The translations under genes were made by a program, and so were the position numbers. The notes below the pieces were generated by a model. That model was not told the origin of the DNA. It was given only the letters and a program-made list of their open reading frames with translations, and made no database searches. Shown here in pieces: positions 57,003-64,000 of a stretch of 64,000 nt of DNA (its first letter is position 1; each line of letters starts with the position of its first letter). Source of the DNA: Streptomyces sp. P9-A2 (GTDB lineage: Bacteria; Actinomycetota; Actinomycetes; Streptomycetales; Streptomycetaceae); assembly GCF_036634175.1 (NCBI RefSeq), contig NZ_JAZIFX010000001.1, forward strand, positions 682,001-746,000, read 5' to 3'.

Positions 57003-57100
57003 GGCGGCTTCCCTCGTAGCGGCGGTCGTACGGACCCGCCCCGGACGGAATCGGCGACGGCCATCGGCGATCCGCGACGAGCGATCCGCGCGCGGCGGAC

Positions 57101-57136
57101 CGGCAGAAGGCGGATCGTCCGATCGGCCTTCTGCCG
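57101..57136. repeat. Inverted repeat between SseB-like gene and gap
   Basis: CGGCAGAAGGC (57101-57111) pairs perfectly with 57126-57136. The loop carries a nested GGATCGTCCGATC palindrome. The surrounding 57060-57150 is rich in GATCCG/GATCGG repeats. It could be a terminator, an operator array, or regulation for the divergent gap gene. Confidence 0.45.
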
Positions 57137-57285
57137 ATCGGACCAGGATCCGCTCCGGGCACGGTCCTGCACGCGTACCCGATCGCACGGTTCGCAATCC
57201 TCCCGGCGCCGGAAGGGAGGCCCCATCGAGCCCCCTGACCGGCATGGTTATCATATGAGCGCCGCCTAGCTCGAAAGATAATCCT

Positions 57286-58731
57286 GTGACTGTCAATGAA
57301 GACTCGTTCACCAGTTGGAAGCACCGCGAGGAGATCGCGGAGTCGATGATCCCGATCATCGGGAAGCTGCACCGCGAGCGGGACGTCACCGTCCTGCTGC
57401 ACAGCCGCTCCCTGGTGAACAAGTCGGTGGTCTCGATCCTCAAGACCCACCGCTTCGCCCGTCAGATCTCCGGCCAGGAGCTGTCGGTCACCGAGACGCT
57501 GCCCTTCCTCCAGGCGCTCACCGCACTCGACCTCGGTCCGTCCCAGATCGACCTCGGTCTGCTCGCCGCGACCTACCGGACCGACGACCGCGCACTGTCG
57601 GTGGCGGAGTTCACCGCCGAGGCCGTGGCCGGAGCAACCGGCGCCCACAAGATCGACCGCCGTGAGCCGCGCGACGTCGTCCTCTACGGCTTCGGCCGCA
57701 TCGGCCGGCTCCTCGCCCGCCTGCTCATCGAGAAGTCCGGCTCCGGCAACGGCCTGCGGCTGCGCGCCGTCGTGGTCCGCCGGGGCGGCGAGCAGGACAT
57801 CGTCAAGCGCGCCTCCCTGCTGCGTCGCGACTCCGTGCACGGCCAGTTCCAGGGCACGATCACCGTGGACGAGGCGAACAGCACGATCGTCGCCAACGGC
57901 AACACCATCAAGGTGATCTACGCCGACGACCCGTCGCAGCTGGACTACACGGCGTACGGCATCAAGAACGCCATCCTCATCGACAACACCGGCAGGTGGC
58001 GCGACCGCGAGGGCCTCTCGCAGCACCTGCGCCCCGGTGTCGACAAGGTCGTGCTGACCGCGCCCGGCAAGGGCGACGTGCCCAACATCGTGCACGGCGT
58101 CAACCACGACACCCTCAAGCCGGACGAGCAGATCCTTTCCTGTGCCTCCTGCACCACCAACGCGATCGTCCCGCCGCTCAAGGCGATGGCGGACGAGTAC
58201 GGTGTGCTGCGCGGCCACGTGGAGACCGTCCACTCGTTCACCAACGACCAGAACCTGCTGGACAACTACCACAAGTCCGAACGCCGCGGCCGTTCCGCGC
58301 CGCTGAACATGGTGATCACCGAGACGGGTGCCGCCTCCGCCGTCGCCAAGGCACTGCCCGACCTCGACGCGACGATCACCGGCAGCTCGATCCGGGTTCC
58401 GGTGCCGAACGTCTCCATCGCGATCCTCAACCTCCAGCTGGGCCGCGCGACCGACCGCGCCGAAGTACTCGAGTACCTCCGCGATGTGTCGCTCACCTCG
58501 CCGCTGAAGCGCCAGATCGACTTCATCAGCGCCCCCGACGCGGTCTCCAGCGACTTCATCGGCTCGCGGCACGCCTCGATCGTCGACGCCGGCGCCCTCA
58601 AGGTCGAGGGCGACAACGCGATCCTGTACCTCTGGTACGACAACGAGTTCGGCTACTCCTCCCAGGTCGTCCGGGTCGTCCAGTACGTCTCCGGCGTGGA
58701 GTACCCGACCTTCCCGGCGCCGGCTCCCTGA
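57286..58731 (+). CDS. gap: Glyceraldehyde-3-phosphate dehydrogenase, long form
   Basis: A 481-residue GAPDH. About 130 N-terminal residues precede the NAD Rossmann fold (VVLYGFGRIGRLLARLLIE, about 127-145). The catalytic Cys is in ILSCASCTTNAIVPP (about 288), with its partner His in ETVHSFTNDQNLLDN. The C-terminus YLWYDNEFGYSSQVVRVV matches the family. Ordinary GAPDH is about 335 residues; this extended form is a separate lineage found in Streptomyces and other bacteria, with a possible gluconeogenic or regulatory role. GTG 57286 is the start. A terminator follows. Confidence 0.88.
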   Translation: MTVNEDSFTSWKHREEIAESMIPIIGKLHRERDVTVLLHSRSLVNKSVVSILKTHRFARQISGQELSVTETLPFLQALTALDLGPSQIDLGLLAATYRTDDRALSVAEFTAEAVAGATGAHKIDRREPRDVVLYGFGRIGRLLARLLIEKSGSGNGLRLRAVVVRRGGEQDIVKRASLLRRDSVHGQFQGTITVDEANSTIVANGNTIKVIYADDPSQLDYTAYGIKNAILIDNTGRWRDREGLSQHLRPGVDKVVLTAPGKGDVPNIVHGVNHDTLKPDEQILSCASCTTNAIVPPLKAMADEYGVLRGHVETVHSFTNDQNLLDNYHKSERRGRSAPLNMVITETGAASAVAKALPDLDATITGSSIRVPVPNVSIAILNLQLGRATDRAEVLEYLRDVSLTSPLKRQIDFISAPDAVSSDFIGSRHASIVDAGALKVEGDNAILYLWYDNEFGYSSQVVRVVQYVSGVEYPTFPAPAP

Positions 58732-58780
58732 CCGGCCGGGCACAGCCGGACGGACGGAAGGACACACCGACGAAAAACAT

Positions 58781-58817
58781 GAGGGGGCGGGCCGGCGAAC
58801 CGGTGCGCCGCCCCCTC
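58781..58817 (+). terminator. Terminator after gap
   Basis: GAGGGGGCGG (58781-58790) pairs with CCGCCCCCTC (58808-58817), an exact 10-bp stem 50 bp past the stop. Confidence 0.8.
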
Positions 58818-58938
58818 GTACTGCATCGTTCTCCCCGACCACCAGGAGCTGAGCGCCTGTTCAGGCCCTTGGCCACCTTCGGCATGGTCAAACCGCGTCA
58901 CGCTGAGGTCCGGATCGGTAACGATCTGCTCGTATCGG

Positions 58939-58966
58939 TTGCCGTACCCAAAACAGTTCCTAGTCT
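58939..58966 (+). promoter_or_regulatory. Promoter of TPR-like gene
   Basis: TTGCCG (58939-58944), 16 bp, TAGTCT (58961-58966). The ATG at 58973 follows 6 nt after the -10 box, so the transcript would be leaderless or nearly so. Confidence 0.5.
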
Positions 58967-58972
58967 GCGGTC

Positions 58973-59947
58973 ATGTCGCTCTTCAGCAGTCGTGCCGGTA
59001 AACGTCCCCGCCTCGCCCCCGCCCTCGACGATGACGCCCTCGCGCGCGTCCTCCGGCAGGTGGGCAAACGCGGCGGGAGCGTCAAGTCGACGGAGGTGAC
59101 CCTTGTCGCGGCCTTCCTCGAGGAAACCGGGGACGACTGGGACCGGCGCAGCCATCGGGTGACCGTACTGGCCGGGGAGACGGCCGGATCGGGGTCCGAC
59201 CTGGCCTCGGCCTGGCTGACCAGGGAGCCGAAGAACCCCGACGCTCTGGTGTTCCACTCCTGGGTCGCTCTGATGCGCGGCCTGCGGGACAGACACCTGC
59301 AGGACGCGGCACAGGTGGTGACCCAGTGCCATCGGGCCGCGGAGCTGAAGCCGGCGGATCCGCTGCCCTGGGTGGCCCTGCTCGGCATGGCCCGCCTCGA
59401 GCGGTATCCGCAGAACGAGGTCAACGCCATCTGGCGGGAGGCCACCGGACGCGACCGCTGGCACCGTGAGGCCTATCTGCAGATGCTCGCCCATCTGTCG
59501 CCGGAGGAAGGCGGCTCGAGCGCGGCCGTCCTCGACTTCATCGATGTGGTGCGCACCCGGATACCGGCCAACGCGCCGTGCGCGGCGATCGAGCTGACCG
59601 CGACCGTCCGGCAGTATCAGGGGCTGGTGGCGCAGGGCGGCGTCCGGGCCATGACGGCCGGTCAGCTGTGGGAGGGCGGACAGATCGCGGCCTCGCTGGA
59701 GCAGGCCGCCTCCCTCTGGGCGAAGCCGGGATTCTTCCAGCACGCGGCGGCCCAGGCGGACCTGAACGTCCTGGCGTACGCGCTGTGCGCGGCCGGCCGG
59801 GCCGTCGACGCGAACCATGTGTTCGAGGCGCTCCAGGGCACGGTGACCCCGTGGCCGTGGAACGACGACGGGCCCGCGGTCCAGCGGTTCGAACAGCACA
59901 AGGCCAAGGCGGAGCGGGGACGGCAGGGCGGCGTCGGAGGAGCCTGA
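58973..59947 (+). CDS. TPR-like helical protein of unknown function
   Basis: A 324-residue all-helical cytoplasmic protein. Paired-helix repeats such as ALVFHSWVALMRGLRDRH and CHRAAELKPADPLPWVALLG resemble TPR units, as does AQADLNVLAYALCAAGRAVD. It has no enzymatic motif. It is convergent with the whiE-type monooxygenase gene (22 bp between stops) and so not part of that operon. Function unknown; protein scaffolding is the usual TPR role. Confidence 0.75.
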   Translation: MSLFSSRAGKRPRLAPALDDDALARVLRQVGKRGGSVKSTEVTLVAAFLEETGDDWDRRSHRVTVLAGETAGSGSDLASAWLTREPKNPDALVFHSWVALMRGLRDRHLQDAAQVVTQCHRAAELKPADPLPWVALLGMARLERYPQNEVNAIWREATGRDRWHREAYLQMLAHLSPEEGGSSAAVLDFIDVVRTRIPANAPCAAIELTATVRQYQGLVAQGGVRAMTAGQLWEGGQIAASLEQAASLWAKPGFFQHAAAQADLNVLAYALCAAGRAVDANHVFEALQGTVTPWPWNDDGPAVQRFEQHKAKAERGRQGGVGGA

Positions 59948-59969
59948 CGCCGCCTCGCCGCGCGCACCG

Positions 59970-61631
59970 TCAGTCCCGTTCCCGGGCCAGGATGTCCGTG
60001 ACGGCCTTCCGCAGCACCGTCGCGGGATCCTCCACGGCCCCTTCCGAGCGCCACGCCACGAATCCGTCGGGGCGGACCAGTACCGCGCCGTCCCCGGTGA
60101 CGCCGTGGGCCTGTGCCCAGTCGACGCCGTCGTCCGGCGTCAGGTCCGCGGCGGGGCCGGTGCCGATCCGGTAGGCGTCGAGGGGCACCCGCAGGTGCTG
60201 CGCCGCCTGCGCCGCGGCGGTGTGCCAGGCGGCGTCGCCGGACTCGCCGGTCAGCAGCACCAGGGACCGCTCGTACAGGTCGAGGGTGGAGATGCGGACG
60301 CCGTCGCGGTCCAGCCACAGGTGGGGGGCCCGGGTGCCCGGCTCCCCCGTCAGCCGCAGGCCCTCCGGGACGACCGGTGCCGCCGGATCGCCGCCGACGA
60401 CCGCGCCCTGCGGGTAGCGGTAGCCCAGCGCCACGTTGAGGATTCCGCCCTTCGGGCCCTTGCTGCCGGCGCCCGCCGCGGGCGTGTAGCCGGGGTGGCT
60501 GTGCTCGACCGAACGGTTCGAGGCGCGGGCGCTGGTCGCCTCGGCGACCGGTCGGCGCTCGGCTTCGTAGGACTCCAGCAGTCCGGGGCCCGCCCAGCCG
60601 CCGTGGACGGCGGCCAGCTTCCAGGCGAGGTTGTGCGCGTCCTGGATGCCGGTGTTGGAGCCGAACGCCCCGGTGGGCGACATCTCGTGGGCCGAGTCGC
60701 CGGCGAGGAACACCCGGCGGTCGGTGTACCTCTCGGCGACCCGCTCCGCGGCGTGCCAGGCCGCCCGGCCGGTGATCTTGACGTCGAGGTCCGGCACGCC
60801 GATCGCCCGCCGGATGTGGGCGACGCACCGCTCGTCGGTGAACTCCTCGATCGTCTCGCCGTGTTCGGGGTGCCAGGGGGCGTGGAACACCCAGTTCTCG
60901 GCGTTGTCGACGGGCAGCAGCGCCCCGTCGGCCTCCGGGTTCGTCAGGTAGCAGACGATGAACCGCCGGTCTCCGACGACATCCGCGAGGCCGCGTGAGG
61001 AGAAGGTGAGGCTCACGTTGTGGAACAGGTCCCCCGGACCGCTCTGCCCGATGCCGAGCCGCTCCCGCACGGGGCTGCGCGGGCCGTCCGCGGCGACCAG
61101 GTAGTCGGCGCGGATGGTGGTGTGCTCGCCGGTCTCCCGGCTCTTGACCCGTGCCGTCACCCCGTCGCCGTCCTGGTCGAACGACATCAGCTCGGTCGCG
61201 AACCGCAGATCGCAGCCGAGTTCGCGGGCGTGGGCCAGCAGCACCGGCTCGAGGTCGTTCTGGCTGCACTGGCACCACCCGGCGGGACTGAACCGGGCCA
61301 GCCCGCCCCCGGGGTCGATCTCCTTGAACAGCCACTCGCCGTCGCCGTCCGCCAGACTCGGCGTCTGCATGATGCCGTGGTTGTCCGCCAGGACCGACGC
61401 GACCTCCCTGATCTGCTGCTCCACCTGGGCCACCCGGAACAGCTCCATGGTGCGCACGTTGTTGCCGCGCCCGCGCGGGTGGATCGACGTGCCCGTGTGA
61501 CGTTCGACGAGCGTGTGCGGCACGCCCAGACGCCCCAGGAACACGGACATCGACAGGCCCACGAGGGAGCCGCCCACGATGAGGACGGGCGTGCGGTGAC
61601 CGGTCTCGCCGGCCTCTTGCGATCGGTTCAT
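59970..61631 (-). CDS. whiE-ORFVIII: whiE-ORFVIII-type FAD-dependent aromatic hydroxylase
   Basis: A 553-residue flavoprotein monooxygenase of the class A aromatic hydroxylase family. The FAD dinucleotide fold is PVLIVGGSLVGLSMSVFLGR (about 15-34), the DG motif DYLVAADGPRSPVRERLG, the GD motif RRVFLAGDSAHEMSPTGAFG, with a thioredoxin-like C-terminus. In S. coelicolor the whiE-ORFVIII hydroxylase tailors the grey spore pigment and is divergent from ORFI-VII, as here. GGAGG lies 7 nt before ATG 61631. Confidence 0.88.
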   Translation of the reverse strand: MNRSQEAGETGHRTPVLIVGGSLVGLSMSVFLGRLGVPHTLVERHTGTSIHPRGRGNNVRTMELFRVAQVEQQIREVASVLADNHGIMQTPSLADGDGEWLFKEIDPGGGLARFSPAGWCQCSQNDLEPVLLAHARELGCDLRFATELMSFDQDGDGVTARVKSRETGEHTTIRADYLVAADGPRSPVRERLGIGQSGPGDLFHNVSLTFSSRGLADVVGDRRFIVCYLTNPEADGALLPVDNAENWVFHAPWHPEHGETIEEFTDERCVAHIRRAIGVPDLDVKITGRAAWHAAERVAERYTDRRVFLAGDSAHEMSPTGAFGSNTGIQDAHNLAWKLAAVHGGWAGPGLLESYEAERRPVAEATSARASNRSVEHSHPGYTPAAGAGSKGPKGGILNVALGYRYPQGAVVGGDPAAPVVPEGLRLTGEPGTRAPHLWLDRDGVRISTLDLYERSLVLLTGESGDAAWHTAAAQAAQHLRVPLDAYRIGTGPAADLTPDDGVDWAQAHGVTGDGAVLVRPDGFVAWRSEGAVEDPATVLRKAVTDILARERD

Positions 61632-61876
61632 TGAACTGCCTCCATCGTCGCCCTGGACGGGCGGGGAAAGGACGCCGCATTCATGCCCGGTACAGGTCGT
61701 TCCGTGTCCTGGCGGCACCCGGTTGACGCGCGGTTCACCCACCTGCCCCGTGTGTCTCGCGCACTTCGCGGGACGCCCCGAAGATCGGTTCAGGGCGAGC
61801 CCGGCCGTTTCGGCGACGGGGCCGTTTCCGACCTCCACTGAAGAGCCTTTCGTGAAGAAGAGGAGAGGTGCGCCGG

Positions 61877-63016
61877 ATGACCACGACGGAACGCACGACG
61901 GGACCCACGGCGGGACGGATAGCGCATTCGGCGTTCGACGGCTCCAGGCTGCGGGTGATTCTGCTGCTCGACCTGTACGACGGGGCGCAGGAGCAGTTCC
62001 TCGAGGCCTATGAGCACATGAGCAGCAAGGTCGCGTCCATTCCCGGGCACATCCAGGACCAGCTCTGCCAGTCGATCGAGAACCCCTCGCAGTGGCTCAT
62101 CACCAGCGAGTGGGAGAGCGCGCTTCCCTTCCTCGCCTGGGTGAACAGCGAGGAGCACATCGAGATCGTCCGCCCGATGCACAGCTGTGTCCGCGACACC
62201 CGATCCATGCGCTACAGCGTCCTGCGCGAGACGGAGCCGCGTCCCGGGGCGAAGAAGCGGTCCGGTCTGCAGGCACAGGTCCGCGTGGGCGACGGGGTGG
62301 CCCGCCACGCGCTCACTTTCACCGTCAAGCCGGGCAGCGAGTCCAAGGTCGCGGAGCACCTGGCCGGGTACACGTCTCCCAAGGCCCAGCTGGAAGCGGA
62401 CACGAGGCTGCGCCGCACCTCCGTGTTCATGCACGGCAACCGCGTGGTGCGGTGCATGGAGGTCGAGGGCGACCTGGCCGCGGCACTGCGCCACGTGGCC
62501 GGCCAGCCCGAGATCCGGGCTATCGAAACGGCCATAGACCCCCACCTGGAGCAGGAGCGGGATCTGTCCGACCCCGGCTCGGCGCGGGTGTTCTTCACCC
62601 GGGCCGCGCTCCCCTCCGTGCACCACGTCCGCGCGGACGGCCCCGAGCCCGCCGGTCTGCGGCGGCACGCGCTGTACTACCCGGCCGTCGAGGGACAGGG
62701 CATGGAGCTGGCCCGGTTCCTCTCCCATCAGGACGAGGCCGCGGTCGGCGACCCGGACAGCCGCATCTTCATGAGCACCGTCTTCCAGCGCGACGACATC
62801 GTGGTCCGCATGGTCGACGTCACCGGCGCCTTCGACGTCGACCCCGAATGGGCCCTGGGCGTCAAGGGCCCGGGGAAGGCGGCGGAGCTGGAGCGGCTCC
62901 TGGACGGCGCGGCGGTCGGCGTCGACGCCCCTCTGAACTCGGAGCGCAACCTGAACCGGCTGCTGTCGCACGCCGACATGCTGCTCGTCACCGATCGCAG
63001 CGCGGTGGATTCCTGA
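61877..63016 (+). CDS. whiE-ORFI: whiE-ORFI-type SchA/CurD-like protein
   Basis: A 379-residue protein with three ABM-like ferredoxin-fold halves: residues 25-105 (LLDLYDGAQEQFLEAYEHMS; ITSEWESALPFLAWVNSEEH), the middle SchA/CurD-like domain, and a C-terminal repeat (HALYYPAVEGQGMELARFLS). It is found only in spore pigment and related type II PKS clusters; its exact step is not settled. ATG 61877 is chosen with AGGAG 11 nt upstream; the GTG at 61868 sits too close to it. It begins the ORFI-ORFII-ORFIII... operon. The 245-bp divergent region carries the promoters for both directions. Confidence 0.88.
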   Translation: MTTTERTTGPTAGRIAHSAFDGSRLRVILLLDLYDGAQEQFLEAYEHMSSKVASIPGHIQDQLCQSIENPSQWLITSEWESALPFLAWVNSEEHIEIVRPMHSCVRDTRSMRYSVLRETEPRPGAKKRSGLQAQVRVGDGVARHALTFTVKPGSESKVAEHLAGYTSPKAQLEADTRLRRTSVFMHGNRVVRCMEVEGDLAAALRHVAGQPEIRAIETAIDPHLEQERDLSDPGSARVFFTRAALPSVHHVRADGPEPAGLRRHALYYPAVEGQGMELARFLSHQDEAAVGDPDSRIFMSTVFQRDDIVVRMVDVTGAFDVDPEWALGVKGPGKAAELERLLDGAAVGVDAPLNSERNLNRLLSHADMLLVTDRSAVDS

Positions 63017-63085
63017 CGGCAAACCGTGATGACGACCGCGGCCGCCCCGCCCGGACGTCTCCCGCCCCACCCGGAGGTACCAACC

Positions 63086-63568
63086 ATGTCCCAACAGCAT
63101 CCACGCATCGTGGACCTGAGCGAGACGGAACCCAACAGAAGGCGCGGAGGCGATCTCAGGACCCTCCTCACCCCGGCCACGGTGGGTTCCACCAGCGGCT
63201 TCATGGGTCTGGCCGTCATACAGCCCGGTGAGCGCATCGGCGAGCACTACCACCCGTACTCCGAGGAGTTCGTGTACGTCGTCAGCGGCGCGCTCGAAGT
63301 CGACCTGGACGGGGAGCCGTTCGCGCTGCGGGCCGAGCAGGGTCTGATGATCCCGATCGACATGCGGCACCGCTTCCGCAACGTCTCCGACGCCGAGGCC
63401 CGCATGGTCTTCCACCTGGGCCCGCTGGCCCCCCATCCGAGCCTCGGTCACGTCGACACCGAGGAGAACGCCGGCTCCGAGGCCGGCCCTCAGCTGACCG
63501 TGGGCGGGCCGGTCGCGTCCGGGACCGGGCAGGGCCGGCCGGCCGGACGCAGCGAGGCCATAAAGTGA
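63086..63568 (+). CDS. whiE-ORFII: whiE-ORFII-type cupin
   Basis: A 160-residue single-domain cupin. Metal-ligand motif 1 reads [20 protein letters not shown] (about 51-70), and motif 2 is [17 protein letters not shown] (about 84-100). It lies 69 bp after ORFI and overlaps the ketosynthase start (GTGA). In spore pigment clusters this cupin is thought to help cyclise or stabilise the polyketide; the role is inferred from the cluster. GGAGG lies 8 nt before ATG 63086. Confidence 0.88.
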   Translation: MSQQHPRIVDLSETEPNRRRGGDLRTLLTPATVGSTSGFMGLAVIQPGERIGEHYHPYSEEFVYVVSGALEVDLDGEPFALRAEQGLMIPIDMRHRFRNVSDAEARMVFHLGPLAPHPSLGHVDTEENAGSEAGPQLTVGGPVASGTGQGRPAGRSEAIK

Positions 63569-64000
63569 CCCGGCGGGTAGCCGTCACCGGTATCGGGGTG
63601 GTCGCTCCGGGCGGCACCGGGGCGACGGCGTTCTGGGACCTTCTGTCGGCCGGCCGCACCGCGACCCGCGGCATCACCCTGTTCGACCCGAGCGGGCTGC
63701 GCTCGCGGATAGCGGCCGAGTGCGACTTCGACCCGTTCGATCACGGTCTCGACCCGGACCTGTGCCAGCACGCCGACCGGTACATCCAGTTCGCCGCGGT
63801 CGCCGCCGACGAGGCGGTCCACGACTCCGGGCTCGACCCGGGGGGCGAGGACGGCTGGCGCACCGCGGTGTCGCTGGGCAGCGCGGTCGGCGGCACCACC
63901 CGGCTGGAGCACGACTACGTCCGGGTCAGCGAGCACGGCTCGCGCTGGGACGTGGACCACCGGGCCGCCGACCCGAAACTGCACCTGGCGTTCCAGCCGA
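63565..64000 (+). CDS. whiE-ORFIII: whiE-ORFIII-type ketosynthase alpha (partial, runs off window)
   Basis: The first 145 codons of a type II polyketide beta-ketoacyl synthase (KS-alpha): [20 protein letters not shown], then [20 protein letters not shown] and [19 protein letters not shown], and [17 protein letters not shown]. The active-site Cys lies beyond the window. GTG 63565 overlaps the cupin stop by four bases. The chain length factor, ACP and cyclases are expected immediately to the right. Confidence 0.92.
   Translation, partial: MTRRVAVTGIGVVAPGGTGATAFWDLLSAGRTATRGITLFDPSGLRSRIAAECDFDPFDHGLDPDLCQHADRYIQFAAVAADEAVHDSGLDPGGEDGWRTAVSLGSAVGGTTRLEHDYVRVSEHGSRWDVDHRAADPKLHLAFQP

Noticed and set aside
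56890..58842. 650-codon frame antisense to gap
   Set aside because: Shadow of the GAPDH codons; no domain and no start signal.
61632..61876. Sigma-factor-specific promoter assignment in the whiE divergent region
   Set aside because: A TTGACG at 61723 is present, but I could not match a convincing sigma-F or other box pair, so no promoter was called.

Overview
The window is high-GC actinobacterial DNA, almost certainly a Streptomyces chromosome. The reasons are codon use with G/C in nearly every third position, many GTG starts and ATGA/GTGA gene overlaps, a spore-pigment (whiE-type) type II polyketide cluster entering from the right edge, and typical Streptomyces regulator families (GntR/HutC, LacI, PadR, PAS-GAF-PP2C phosphatase).

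Positions 1-23540 look like a defence and mobile-element island. From the left: a small two-helix membrane protein (160-561); a large STAND/NACHT-type NTPase gene on the minus strand (ancestral span 639-7574) split by two intact insertion sequences, IS630-like (2192-3346) and IS3-like (3401-4886); a HEPN-motif protein (7826-9298); a divergent SIR2-STAND protein (9425-12817); a Gabija-like pair (GajB helicase 13125-14939, GajA OLD-TOPRIM nuclease 14936-17098); an HExxH protein with a small overlapping partner (17429-19194); a transposase remnant; and a protein with a PD-(D/E)xK-like core (19681-20832). From 20833 to 23540 the DNA is decayed. It holds a pirin C-terminal fragment, a two-repeat type I-E CRISPR relic and a truncated AbiJ-NTD3-like fragment.

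The strongest candidate for an undescribed system is at the left edge. The STAND protein begins with a 17-residue motif (xRS[VI]xAxGxIGxxxTG[DN]) that occurs twice more, without gaps, in the C-terminal tail of the small membrane protein encoded just downstream. This is the layout expected of an NLR sensor signalling to a membrane effector through a shared (possibly amyloid-like) motif. Removing both ISs with one copy of each target duplication restores a continuous frame of about 1,429 codons.

From 23544 the DNA is ordinary chromosome: the dihydroxyacetone phosphotransferase operon dhaKLM; a secreted GH75 chitosanase; a fibronectin-III lipoprotein; a fadH-padR operon behind a 26-bp perfect palindrome; a PAS-GAF-PP2C phosphatase; a PrmC-like methyltransferase; a molybdopterin oxidoreductase with its flavin reductase; a CE7 esterase; a HutC-type GntR regulator; a short Rho paralogue; a D,D-carboxypeptidase; an asparaginase-GntR operon; and a fatty acid desaturase.

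Positions 47619-55777 are a galactan/galacto-oligosaccharide locus (GH53 galactanase, GH42 beta-galactosidase, ABC importer, LacI repressor) arranged around a divergent promoter with a LacI-type operator. A MarR regulator, a MITE-like repeat, an SseB-like protein, a long-form GAPDH and a TPR-like protein follow. The window ends in the whiE-type cluster: FAD monooxygenase (ORFVIII) divergent from ORFI, the cupin ORFII and the start of ketosynthase ORFIII, which runs off the edge.
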